NCBI GenBank assembly: GCA_017430365.1
Contig: JAFRNC010000006.1
Coordinates: 248,001-312,000, forward strand
Source of the DNA: Bacteroidales bacterium
GTDB lineage: Bacteria > Bacteroidota > Bacteroidia > Bacteroidales > UBA932
DNA: 64,000 nt
Direction of reading: 5' to 3'
Shown: piece after piece, positions 34,343-42,718 of the stretch
How positions within the stretch are numbered: the first letter of the stretch is position 1
How the letters are laid out: every line of letters begins with the position of its first letter
Notes under the pieces: generated by a model
Told to the model about the DNA's origin: nothing
The model's input: the letters and a program-made list of their open reading frames with translations, nothing else
Database searches by the model: none
Translations under genes and position numbers: made by a program

Positions 34343-36265
34343 TCAGATGGAAGCGATATTCTTTTCGTTCAGAAGCTGTTTCCCTTCGGGGGTGAAGGAG
34401 TATGCTATGCGGTCGGCATAGTGCTCCTCGACCTTTCCGCGGACAATCTTCATGGTAGAGTTCATCATCCGGTTGGCGATCGTGAATGGTTCGTCGCATA
34501 TCACCACCGCGGCGGGAAGCCACCTTTCGGGGAACAGGCCATAATGGGCCCCTCCCTTGCGGTAGGAATCAATCTCGGACTGTATCTGCTTGAGCATCGC
34601 GACCTTGCCTTCGCGGCTTGCCGGATCCAGTCCCTGCTTCTTGACCATTTCGGCGAGAGCTTCCTTCTCAGGCACGATGAGCACCATAGTATACGGATCC
34701 TGGTTGTTGTGGAGCACGACCTGGGAAACGTATTTCGAAACTTCGGGGAGACTGTCCTCGAACCCTTCGGGAGAATACTTCTCGCCGTCGGAGGAGATCA
34801 GCAGGCTCTTGAAGCGGCCTACCACATAGAGGAAATCGGTATCCCAGGGACAGATGTAGCCCATGTCGCCGGTATGGAGCCAGCCGTCGACCACGGTATC
34901 GGCGGTCGCTTTCGGGTTCTTCCAGTAACCTGCCATGACGTTTTCACCGCGTATGACGATCTCACCCTTGGTTCCGACCGGGACCTCGTTTCCCTGCTCG
35001 TCGCATATCTTGCAGTCCATAGGCCGGACTATGCGGCCGGACGATCCGAATATGGCGTGACCGGTGGAATTGGCGCATATGATCGGGGTGGCCTCGGTAA
35101 GGCCGTATCCCTGGAACATGGGCATGCCCACGGCGCAGAAAAAGCGCTGCAGCTCGATGTCGAGCAGTGCGCCGCCTCCCACGAAGAACTTCATCCTGCC
35201 GCCGAAGCTCTCACGCACGTTCTTGAAAATCAGTTTGTCGAACAGCCACATCAGGGGCTTGCGCCAGCATACGTCCAGACCGCCGCGATTGTAATACTCC
35301 TTATTGTATGCAATGGCGTTCTTTACCGCGAAATTGAAGAGTTTTTCGACCTTGGGGCCCTTGGCCTTGATGCCGTTCTCTATATTCTTCTTGAAATTGC
35401 GCGCGAGAGCGGGGACCGAGAGCATCACATGAGGCCTTGTCTCCCGTATGGCAGCCGGTACATTCTTGAGGGTGGCGAGGGCGTTGCGGCCTATCGGAAC
35501 GAAGGCGATGCTGCCGCCGTAGAACATCATGGTGTACATTCCGGCCACATGGGCGAAACAGTGGTCGAGAGGAAGTATGATGAGCATTACTTCACCTTCA
35601 CCGATAGTGATTACGGAATTGCCCTGGGCCACGTTGGCGGTATAGTTCCGGTGGGTCAGGAGAATGCCCTTCGGGTCGGCGGTGGTGCCGGAGGTGTAGC
35701 TGATGTTCGCATAGTCGTCGGGGCCTATGGATGTGTAGCGGTCTACGAGTTCCTGACTGTTCTTTTCCAGGAAAGCGTCTCCCATCTCCATCACCTCCGA
35801 CATGCGCATCTCGCCTTCCATCAGGCCGTCCACATTGAATGCCGTATCATCGAAAACCATCACTTTCTTTACCCGGGGGCACTCAGCGATAATCTCCCGG
35901 ATCTTCTTCAATTGGTTGGCTGAGACCATTATCCACTCCGTGTCGGAATGGTGTATGCGGAACAGCAGATCCCTTCCCTCACCCAGATTGACAGACAAAG
36001 GTACGTCAACCGCACCGGCATACATGGCGCCGAGTTCGGCGAGGATCCACATGGCGCGGCTTTCTGAAAGGAGGGCGATCTTGTCGCCCTTCTTTACGCC
36101 GAGCGACATGAGGCCGGCGGCAATCCTGTGCGCCGCCTCCCTTGTCTCTTCCTGGGTTATCTCTTTCCATACCCCGTCGACCTTCTCACGAAGATAGACG
36201 TTATTGGCAAACTGGTGGGTGTACTTTTCGACGAAATCTATGATCGTCGGCCGATTTTCGTTCAT
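34343..36265 (-). CDS. Long-chain fatty acid-CoA ligase (AMP-forming)
   Basis: This enzyme adenylates a fatty acid and transfers it to CoA. It is about 640 aa with the AMP-binding signature [19 protein letters not shown], the [10 protein letters not shown] block and the hinge region [10 protein letters not shown]. There is no transmembrane start. The start MNENRP (36265) is preferred over 36298, because a full promoter places the transcript start at about 36300. Confidence 0.93.
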   Translation of the reverse strand: MNENRPTIIDFVEKYTHQFANNVYLREKVDGVWKEITQEETREAAHRIAAGLMSLGVKKGDKIALLSESRAMWILAELGAMYAGAVDVPLSVNLGEGRDLLFRIHHSDTEWIMVSANQLKKIREIIAECPRVKKVMVFDDTAFNVDGLMEGEMRMSEVMEMGDAFLEKNSQELVDRYTSIGPDDYANISYTSGTTADPKGILLTHRNYTANVAQGNSVITIGEGEVMLIILPLDHCFAHVAGMYTMMFYGGSIAFVPIGRNALATLKNVPAAIRETRPHVMLSVPALARNFKKNIENGIKAKGPKVEKLFNFAVKNAIAYNKEYYNRGGLDVCWRKPLMWLFDKLIFKNVRESFGGRMKFFVGGGALLDIELQRFFCAVGMPMFQGYGLTEATPIICANSTGHAIFGSSGRIVRPMDCKICDEQGNEVPVGTKGEIVIRGENVMAGYWKNPKATADTVVDGWLHTGDMGYICPWDTDFLYVVGRFKSLLISSDGEKYSPEGFEDSLPEVSKYVSQVVLHNNQDPYTMVLIVPEKEALAEMVKKQGLDPASREGKVAMLKQIQSEIDSYRKGGAHYGLFPERWLPAAVVICDEPFTIANRMMNSTMKIVRGKVEEHYADRIAYSFTPEGKQLLNEKNIASI

Positions 36266-36302
36266 AGCGATAAAAAACAACGTTTGTACTTGATTCAAAT
36301 TT

Positions 36303-36333
36303 CAAATATACAATATTTTTAATTAAAAGTCAA
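36303..36333 (-). promoter_or_regulatory. Promoter of the acyl-CoA ligase-recQ operon
   Basis: On the minus strand TTG (36333-36331), 20 bp, TATATTTG (36310-36303) is an exact Bacteroidetes promoter. It gives a leader of about 35 nt before ATG 36265. Confidence 0.75.
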
Positions 36334-36450
36334 TGCTCTTTAACCGACAGGACAGGAGCGTCGTTCCAAGGGCTTTGAAAGGCACCGTAGCTGTTGATAA
36401 ATAGTGGAATATTTTTTGCATGTGAATCGCGCGTCGAAAAGGAAAAAGAT

Positions 36451-36458
36451 TACCTTTG
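36451..36458 (+). promoter_or_regulatory. -7 element of pckA
   Basis: TACCTTTG fits TAnnTTTG and implies a leader of about 75 nt. The leader holds a small hairpin near 36470-36492 (AGAAGGGG pairing with CCTCTTCT with one bulge). No TTG stands at the usual distance. The rest of the 36266-36536 gap holds only this, the minus-strand promoter above, and AT-rich sequence. Confidence 0.5.
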
Positions 36459-36536
36459 CAAATTGGCGAAGAAGGGGTTTTTCCTCTTCTGCAGACAATG
36501 GAAAAACACATAAAAATCATTTAATAATACTAAATT

Positions 36537-38159
36537 ATGCCCGTTAACATCAATCTCAAGAAATACGGTATCCTCGACACCCCCGAGGTACTGTACAACC
36601 CCACTTACGAAGTTCTTTACAACGAAGAGACCAAACCCGGCCTTGAAGGATACGACAAGGGCGTAGTCACCGAGCTCGGCGCCATCAACGTGATGACCGG
36701 CGTCTTCACCGGCCGCAGCCCCAAAGACAAATACATCGTCTATGACGAGACCAGCAAGGAAGGTGCCCCCGGCGAGATCTGGTGGACAACCGAAGGCTAC
36801 CCAAACGACAACCACAAAATGTCGGAAGAGGTCTGGGGAGTTCTCAAGGAGATGGCCCTCAAGCAGCTTTCCGGCAAGCGCCTCTTCGTCGTCGACGGAT
36901 TCTGCGGCACCAACCACGACACCCGCATGAAAGTGCGTTTCTTCGTCGAGGTCGCATGGCAGGCACACTTCGTGACCAACATGTTCATCCGTCCCCAGAA
37001 CCAAGCCGAATTCGACCAGGAACCCGATTTCGTGGTCTACTGCGCTTCCAAGGCCAAGGTTGACAACTACAAGGAACTCGGTCTCCGCAGCGACACCGCC
37101 GTCGCATTCAACGTTACCAGCCGCGAGCAGGTTATCCTCAACACCTGGTACGGAGGCGAGATGAAGAAAGGCATGTTCTCCATGATGAACTACTACCTCC
37201 CCCTCAAGGGCATCGCTTCGATGCACTGCTCGGCCAACACCGACATGAAGGGCGAGAACACCGCCATCTTCTTCGGCCTTTCCGGCACCGGCAAGACCAC
37301 CCTCTCCACCGATCCCAAGCGCCTTCTCATCGGCGACGACGAGCACGGCTGGGATGACAAGGGAGTCTTCAACCTCGAGGGCGGCTGCTATGCCAAGGTC
37401 ATCAACCTCGACAAGGAAGCTGAACCCGACATCTACGGAGCCATCCGCCGCGACGCGCTCCTCGAGAACGTCACCGTAGACGACTGCGGCAAGATCGACT
37501 TCGCCGACAAGAGCGTCACCGAGAACACACGCGTAAGCTATCCTATCTATCACATCAACAAGATCGTGCGCCCCGCCAGCGCAGGTCCCGCCGCCAAGCA
37601 GGTGATCTTCCTCAGCGCAGACGCATTCGGCGTACTGCCTCCGGTAAGCATCCTCACCCCCGAGCAGACGAAGTATTACTTCCTCTCCGGCTTCACCGCC
37701 AAACTGGCCGGTACCGAGCGCGGCATCACCGAGCCGACCCCGACCTTCTCCGCATGCTTCGGCCAGGCTTTCCTCGAACTGCACCCGACCAAATATGCAG
37801 AGGAACTCGTCCGCCACATGGAGAAGAGCGGCGCCAAGGCATACCTCGTGAACACCGGCTGGAACGGTACGGGCAAGCGCATCTCGATCAAGGACACCCG
37901 CGGAATCATCGACGCCATCCTCGACCACAGCATCGACAAGGCACCCACCAAGAAGATCCCGTTCTTCGACTTCGAGGTTCCTACGCAGCTTGAGGGAGTG
38001 GATCCCCACATCCTCGATCCCCGCGACACCTATTCCGATCCCAAGCAGTGGGAAGAGAAGGCAAGGGACCTTGCAGGACGTTTCGTCAAGAACTTCAAGA
38101 AGTACGAGTACAACGAAGCCGGCCGCGCCCTCGTGGCAGCCGGTCCGAAGGTGGACTGA
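36537..38159 (+). CDS. pckA: Phosphoenolpyruvate carboxykinase (ATP)
   Basis: PckA interconverts oxaloacetate and PEP. In anaerobic Bacteroidetes it commonly runs toward oxaloacetate for succinate and propionate formation. The 540-aa protein has the kinase P-loop [13 protein letters not shown], the [14 protein letters not shown] metal/substrate motif and an early [11 protein letters not shown]. Codon choice is strongly biased to C-ending codons, consistent with high expression. The lysO pair follows 4 bp downstream. Confidence 0.97.
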   Translation: MPVNINLKKYGILDTPEVLYNPTYEVLYNEETKPGLEGYDKGVVTELGAINVMTGVFTGRSPKDKYIVYDETSKEGAPGEIWWTTEGYPNDNHKMSEEVWGVLKEMALKQLSGKRLFVVDGFCGTNHDTRMKVRFFVEVAWQAHFVTNMFIRPQNQAEFDQEPDFVVYCASKAKVDNYKELGLRSDTAVAFNVTSREQVILNTWYGGEMKKGMFSMMNYYLPLKGIASMHCSANTDMKGENTAIFFGLSGTGKTTLSTDPKRLLIGDDEHGWDDKGVFNLEGGCYAKVINLDKEAEPDIYGAIRRDALLENVTVDDCGKIDFADKSVTENTRVSYPIYHINKIVRPASAGPAAKQVIFLSADAFGVLPPVSILTPEQTKYYFLSGFTAKLAGTERGITEPTPTFSACFGQAFLELHPTKYAEELVRHMEKSGAKAYLVNTGWNGTGKRISIKDTRGIIDAILDHSIDKAPTKKIPFFDFEVPTQLEGVDPHILDPRDTYSDPKQWEEKARDLAGRFVKNFKKYEYNEAGRALVAAGPKVD

Positions 38160-38162
38160 TCC

Positions 38163-38435
38163 GTGCTCATAACCATTCTCATCCTGTTGGGCGGATTCCT
38201 CGCCGGCCTGCTGCTGCAGGGACGGGTCAAACTGCCCACAGGAGTGATAACCCTGGTTTCGATCTGCCTGCTGCTCTTTATCCTGGGCCTTGAGATCGGA
38301 TCGAACAGGCAACTTCTGGGCAATCTCCCCTCCATGGGGCTGATTGCCCTTCTTGTTGCCGTATGCACCCTTCTGGGCAGCGTCACGCTGACAAAGTTCC
38401 TTACACGCCGCAAAAAGGAGGAGCACGGTGCGTGA
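38163..38435 (+). CDS. LysO N-terminal half, DUF340 (split lysine exporter, subunit 1)
   Basis: A 90-aa membrane protein starting at GTG (LITILILLGGFLAGLLLQG) with about three transmembrane segments. It corresponds to the N-terminal part of the lysine exporter LysO. It overlaps the next gene, which holds the rest of LysO, by 8 bp. Together they match one LysO chain in other bacteria. Confidence 0.82.
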   Translation: MLITILILLGGFLAGLLLQGRVKLPTGVITLVSICLLLFILGLEIGSNRQLLGNLPSMGLIALLVAVCTLLGSVTLTKFLTRRKKEEHGA

Positions 38436-39051
38436 CAGCCTGATCATAGTAGGATGCTTCATCGCAGGGGTGATAGTGGCGGTTGCCGGATTCATGCCTG
38501 AAGGCCTTCCGCTGGGGGATATCACCACATGGGGCCTCTATCTCCTGCTTTTCTGCGTAGGTCTCGGCCTCGGCATGGATGAGACCTTTTTCCGCACGGT
38601 AAAGGAAATCCCGCTCAGTTCACTGCTTCTCCCGCTGTATACCGTAGTGGGTTCGCTGCTCGGCGGCCTTGCCGCCTGGTTTCTGGTGGAACTCATTTAC
38701 AGTACGCCGCCCGTAACCCTGCTCGACACCGCCGCCGTAAGTTCCGGTTTCGGTTACTACTCCCTCTCGAGCGTATTCCTCGACGAAGCCCGCGGGCCTT
38801 TCATAGCCACGATAGCCCTTGCGGCGAACCTTCTCCGCGAGCTTCTCACACTGCTCTTCGCACCGCTGATACGCAAGGGTTTCGGCCCCTTTTCCGTAAT
38901 CTCTGCCGGAGGTGCGACATCCATGGACACCACACTTCCTGCAGTCGTGGCGAACAGCGGCAATGCATATGCCGCGGTCTCCGTCTATCACGGATTCGTC
39001 CTGACCGTAGCCGTGCCATTCATCGTAACATTTTTCATCAGCCTATACTGA
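38428..39051 (+). CDS. lysO: LysO family transporter (split lysine exporter, subunit 2)
   Basis: The 207-aa membrane protein has about six hydrophobic segments and the LysO signature region (AVSSGFGYYSLSSVFLDEARG and GGATSMDTTLPAVV), which carries conserved acidic residues. It starts at GTG inside the end of the DUF340 gene. LysO exports lysine and toxic analogues; that role is taken from the family. The nitroreductase gene follows 1 bp after its stop. Confidence 0.86.
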   Translation: MRDSLIIVGCFIAGVIVAVAGFMPEGLPLGDITTWGLYLLLFCVGLGLGMDETFFRTVKEIPLSSLLLPLYTVVGSLLGGLAAWFLVELIYSTPPVTLLDTAAVSSGFGYYSLSSVFLDEARGPFIATIALAANLLRELLTLLFAPLIRKGFGPFSVISAGGATSMDTTLPAVVANSGNAYAAVSVYHGFVLTVAVPFIVTFFISLY

Positions 39052-39052
39052 C

Positions 39053-39646
39053 ATGCAAGACATCATTCTTCCAGAGCCCGTGCGTACCGGCGGAATGCCC
39101 CTTTGCGAAGCCATCGCATCACGCCGTTCTTCAAGGGTTTTCAGCCAGCGCCGCTTCAACCTGCAGGCCCATGCCGACCTTCAACTGCTCTCCGACCTTC
39201 TATGGGCCGGATTCGGCCAGATTTCTCCCAGGCGCCGGAGCGCCCCGTCATCACACAACAGGCAGGAGACTTCGCTATACGTCCTGCTACCGGAAGGCTG
39301 CTTCCTCTACGACGCGGAACACAACGGCCTTACATTCGTCAACGGCGAAGACCTGAGGGCCGCATCCGGTTCGCAGGATTACGTGGGCAGCGCAGCCGCC
39401 GAGATCGTGTTCGTGGCCGACACCTCGAAGATAACGGGCAAAACCGACCGCGGCGTAATCGAAACCATTTATGTAGATACCGGCTTCATCTCCCAGAATA
39501 TCTATCTCTTCTGCGCTTCGGCCGGGCTGGGGTCAGTGGTTCGCGCAATGGTTCCCAAGGGCGATCTCGCAACCAGGATGGGTCTCGCCCCGTCGCAGGA
39601 AATCACCCTCGTGCATACAGTAGGATGGCATGGGGAAAACAGCTAG
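39053..39646 (+). CDS. Nitroreductase family protein, SagB/ThcOx-like
   Basis: A 197-aa FMN-type nitroreductase fold: an N-terminal SRRSSRVFSQRRF flavin-phosphate site, DTGFISQNIYLFCASAGLGSVVRA in the dimer helix, and the terminal LVHTVGW strand. The spacing resembles the short SagB-type dehydrogenases found across Bacteroidetes. No partner for peptide cyclisation is nearby, so a general NAD(P)H-dependent reductase is the safer reading. Confidence 0.85.
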   Translation: MQDIILPEPVRTGGMPLCEAIASRRSSRVFSQRRFNLQAHADLQLLSDLLWAGFGQISPRRRSAPSSHNRQETSLYVLLPEGCFLYDAEHNGLTFVNGEDLRAASGSQDYVGSAAAEIVFVADTSKITGKTDRGVIETIYVDTGFISQNIYLFCASAGLGSVVRAMVPKGDLATRMGLAPSQEITLVHTVGWHGENS

Positions 39647-39654
39647 CCGCGACA

Positions 39655-39685
39655 TTGGGAATGACGGATTTATTTCTTATCTTTG
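39655..39685 (+). promoter_or_regulatory. Promoter of the AmgK-RapZ / MurU operon
   Basis: TTG (39655-39657), 20 bp, TATCTTTG (39678-39685) is an exact match. The expected leader to ATG 39708 is about 18 nt. Confidence 0.75.
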
Positions 39686-39707
39686 TAAGATTAACTAAAG
39701 ACAAGAC

Positions 39708-41123
39708 ATGGATCCCATACGACTACTGTTTGAACGCTATACCGGGCAGAACGCCCGCAATATAGAAGAACTCCCCTCCTCCGGCAGCAACCGGCGCTAT
39801 TTCCGCATCACGGGAGACGACGTCACCCTGATCGGCGCGCGAGGGACTTCGGTCCCCGAGAACATCGCCTTCTGGAAGATGGCATGCCACTTCAAGGAGA
39901 AAGGGCTGAACGTACCCACGGTGCTGGCGCACAGCGACGATTTCACCTGCTATCTGCAGGAAGACCTCGGCAACGACACCCTCTTCAGCCTCGTGGCCGA
40001 AGGACGCGAGAAGGGTGCATACTCTCCCGCAGAAAAGGCCCTCATCACCAAGGCCGTCCGTGCCCTCCCGAAAATACAGTTCGAAGGTGCGAAGGGACTC
40101 GACTTTTCGGTGTGCTTCCCCCAGCCGGAATTCGACGAGCGGATGATTTCGTTCGACCAGAACTACTTCAAATACTGCTTCCTCAAGGCCACGGGTCTAG
40201 AGTTCAGCGAGATAGAACTGGACAAGGATTTCAGGACCATGTCAGATGTGCTGATGTGCAGCATGTCCGACACATTCCTCTACCGCGACTTCCAGGCCCG
40301 GAACGTGATGATAAAGTACGGAGAGCCGTATTTCATCGACTTCCAGGGCGGCCGCAAAGGTCCGATATACTACGATGTGGCCTCATTCATCTGGCAGGCA
40401 AAGGCGGCCTACTCCGAGGATTTCAAGATGGAGTTGATCGACGCCTATCTGGACGCTCTCAAGAGTTACATGCCCATCTCCCGTGCTGAATTCCTGGGCA
40501 CGCTGCGACACTTCGTCCTTTTCCGCACCCTCCAGGTCCTGGGAGCCTACGGCTTCCGCGGTTATTTCGAGAAGAAACCGCATTTCCTGCAGAGCGTGCC
40601 GTTCGCAATGGAGAACCTCAGGCGCCTGCTCAAGGAGCCTTTCACCGAGTACCCCTACCTCACCCGGCTGCTCGGCGAACTGACCAGGATGAAACAGTTC
40701 TCCGACATGAGCCAGGATTTGGGACTCGAGGTGGACATATTCAGTTTCGCATACAAGAAAGGGATCCCGAACGACTCCAGCGGCAACGGAGGCGGATATG
40801 TATTCGACTGCCGCGGACTGGAAAATCCCGGCAAATACGAGCATTACAAGCATTTCACCGGCATGGATCCCGAGGTCATCAAGTTCATGGAAGATGACGG
40901 CGGAGTGCTGGGTTTCCTCGAACACGCATACGATCTGGTAGACGCACACGTTCAGAGATTCATCGAACGCAAGTTCACCCATCTCATGGTCAGCTTCGGA
41001 TGTACCGGAGGCCAGCACCGCTCGGTGTATTGTGCCGAACACCTTGCCGAGCACCTCGCCAACAAATTCAGCATCAAGGTGAGGGTCACCCACAGGGAAC
41101 TTGACATCGAAAAAGAGTTCTGA
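39708..41123 (+). CDS. Fusion of AmgK-like sugar kinase and RapZ C-terminal domain
   Basis: Residues 1 to about 330 form an aminoglycoside-phosphotransferase-type kinase: a catalytic loop YRDFQARNVM and metal loop IDFQGG, as in AmgK, which phosphorylates MurNAc and GlcNAc at the anomeric carbon. The last 130 residues are a RapZ C-terminal domain with VSFGCTGGQHRSV. In enterobacteria that domain senses glucosamine-6-phosphate and controls GlmS. The RapZ P-loop kinase half is absent. The next gene, 4 bp downstream, is a MurU-like nucleotidyltransferase, which supports the AmgK assignment. The sensing role of the fused domain is inference. Confidence 0.88.
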   Translation: MDPIRLLFERYTGQNARNIEELPSSGSNRRYFRITGDDVTLIGARGTSVPENIAFWKMACHFKEKGLNVPTVLAHSDDFTCYLQEDLGNDTLFSLVAEGREKGAYSPAEKALITKAVRALPKIQFEGAKGLDFSVCFPQPEFDERMISFDQNYFKYCFLKATGLEFSEIELDKDFRTMSDVLMCSMSDTFLYRDFQARNVMIKYGEPYFIDFQGGRKGPIYYDVASFIWQAKAAYSEDFKMELIDAYLDALKSYMPISRAEFLGTLRHFVLFRTLQVLGAYGFRGYFEKKPHFLQSVPFAMENLRRLLKEPFTEYPYLTRLLGELTRMKQFSDMSQDLGLEVDIFSFAYKKGIPNDSSGNGGGYVFDCRGLENPGKYEHYKHFTGMDPEVIKFMEDDGGVLGFLEHAYDLVDAHVQRFIERKFTHLMVSFGCTGGQHRSVYCAEHLAEHLANKFSIKVRVTHRELDIEKEF

Positions 41124-41127
41124 CCGC

Positions 41128-41847
41128 ATGAAAGCACTGATTTTCGCGGCAGGGCTCGGCACACGCCTGAAGCCACTTACCGACACCATGCCCAAGGCGC
41201 TCGTCCCCGTCGGGGGAAAGCCCCTGCTGGACAGGGTGATTACCAAACTGATCGCTGCGGGATACGATGACATAGTGATCAATGTCCACCACTTCGCCGG
41301 AATGATACGCGATTACGTGGCATCCCGCGACAACTTCGGAGTGAAAGTCTCGTTCTCAGACGAGACCGACCTTCTGCGCGAGACCGGCGGCGGCATCAGG
41401 CACGCAGAACCGTTTCTGGACGGTCCCGATCCTTTCCTGGTCCACAATGTGGACATACTCTCGAACCTCGATCTCGCCTGGTTCAGGCGTCAGCACCGGG
41501 AAGGCGACCTCGCCACCATACTGGTAAGCGACCGGGAAACCGCGCGCTATTTCCTTTTCGACGATGACGGGCTGCTTGTAGGTTGGACAAACATACTCAC
41601 CGGCGAGGTCCGCAGTCCATGGCCCGGAATCGACCCTGACAAGTGCACCAGACTCGCCTTCTCTGGAATCCACTGCATCTCTCCGGCCATCTTTCCCCTT
41701 ATGCGTCCCATGCCTGAGAAATTCCCCATAGTGGATTTCTATCTGTCGATATGCAGGACCCACAGGATCAGGGCCGCCGTAATGCCTGGCCTCGAACTGC
41801 ACGACGTCGGCAAATTATCGGAGTTGGATTGCACAGTTCCGGAATAA
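41128..41847 (+). CDS. MurU-like sugar-1-phosphate nucleotidyltransferase
   Basis: The 239-aa nucleotidyltransferase has the signature AAGLGTRLKPLTDTMPKAL and PVGGKPLLD, with DIVINVHHFAG. MurU makes UDP-MurNAc from MurNAc-1-phosphate, the step after AmgK, bypassing de novo synthesis. The start at 41128 is taken because MKALIFAAG is the family N-terminus and it falls just after the stop of the kinase gene. Confidence 0.88.
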   Translation: MKALIFAAGLGTRLKPLTDTMPKALVPVGGKPLLDRVITKLIAAGYDDIVINVHHFAGMIRDYVASRDNFGVKVSFSDETDLLRETGGGIRHAEPFLDGPDPFLVHNVDILSNLDLAWFRRQHREGDLATILVSDRETARYFLFDDDGLLVGWTNILTGEVRSPWPGIDPDKCTRLAFSGIHCISPAIFPLMRPMPEKFPIVDFYLSICRTHRIRAAVMPGLELHDVGKLSELDCTVPE

Positions 41848-41859
41848 TCATTATATTTG
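41829..41859 (+). promoter_or_regulatory. Promoter of the polysaccharide export genes
   Basis: TTG (41829-41831), 20 bp, TATATTTG (41852-41859). The -33 box lies inside the end of the MurU-like gene. The leader to ATG 41896 is about 33 nt. Confidence 0.75.
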
Positions 41860-41895
41860 TAAATTATCGGATATAAGAAATTTAAACAGAACCAT

Positions 41896-42714
41896 ATGAA
41901 TCATTCCATGAAAACGGTGCTCGTGCTGGTCATGCTTGCATGGTCGGTTCTGGGCGTCCTTTCCGGGTGTACCTCCCCGAAAGAGATTCTCTATTTCCAG
42001 GACATCGACCAGGTCACTCCCCAGAAGATCGATGCCGAATACCAGCCGGTCATCATGAAAGACGACAAGCTGCAGATCATAATCTCCGGCCCGGACAAGA
42101 GCGTGGTAGTTCCCTACAATTTCACTCTCTATTACAACTCAAGCGGTAATGTCACGGGCAGCGGCAGCGGCGCCAGCAACATCATCCCTTATCTGGTCGA
42201 TTCGGAAGGCTGCATCGACATGCCGGGACTCGGGCGCATAAAGGTTGAGGGCATGCGCCGGACCGAGCTGGTCAACCACATCACGAACCTCCTGACTGAG
42301 AGGGGCTTGGTCAAGGATCCGGTGGTTTCGGTCTCATTCCTCAACTACCGCATCACAGTTCTCGGAGAAGTCAACCATCCGGGCACCTACACAATGCCCA
42401 GCGAAAGGGTGACCGTCCTTCAGGCACTCGGTATGGCCGGCGATCTCAAACTTACCGCCGAACGCGACGACATCCTGCTCATCCGCGACGAGAACGGAAA
42501 GCAGACCCATTACACCATCAACCTGACCCAGAGCGACATACTGAATTCGGAGCTTTTCTATCTGCACCAGAACGACGTCATCTACGTCCCCCAGAGCGCC
42601 AAACGTATCGCCAGCGGAACGACTCCTACCGGTCTATGGTCCGTCATCCTAAGCACTCTCTCGACCCTGGTAACGGTCGCGACATTCTTCATCATCAGAC
42701 TCCCTTCAAGATAA
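41896..42714 (+). CDS. Wza-like polysaccharide export lipoprotein
   Basis: The 272-aa protein begins with a lipoprotein signal whose lipobox is VLSGC (the Cys within GVLSGCTSPKE). It continues with a polysaccharide export domain and two SLBB-type segments (VLGEVNHPGTYTMPS) and ends in a hydrophobic helix (LWSVILSTLSTLVTVATFFI). It forms the outer-membrane channel of capsule or exopolysaccharide export. It lies 4 bp before its inner-membrane partner. Confidence 0.92.
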   Translation: MNHSMKTVLVLVMLAWSVLGVLSGCTSPKEILYFQDIDQVTPQKIDAEYQPVIMKDDKLQIIISGPDKSVVVPYNFTLYYNSSGNVTGSGSGASNIIPYLVDSEGCIDMPGLGRIKVEGMRRTELVNHITNLLTERGLVKDPVVSVSFLNYRITVLGEVNHPGTYTMPSERVTVLQALGMAGDLKLTAERDDILLIRDENGKQTHYTINLTQSDILNSELFYLHQNDVIYVPQSAKRIASGTTPTGLWSVILSTLSTLVTVATFFIIRLPSR

Positions 42715-42718
42715 TACC

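Noticed and set aside
34325..35923. 532-codon open frame antisense to the acyl-CoA ligase
   Set aside because: Composition is that of a reverse-strand shadow and the ligase motifs are complete.
36450..38528. 692-codon open frame antisense to pckA and lysO
   Set aside because: It mirrors the strongly C-ending codon bias of pckA; its translation is rich in Gly, Glu and Val without family features, and pckA is certain.
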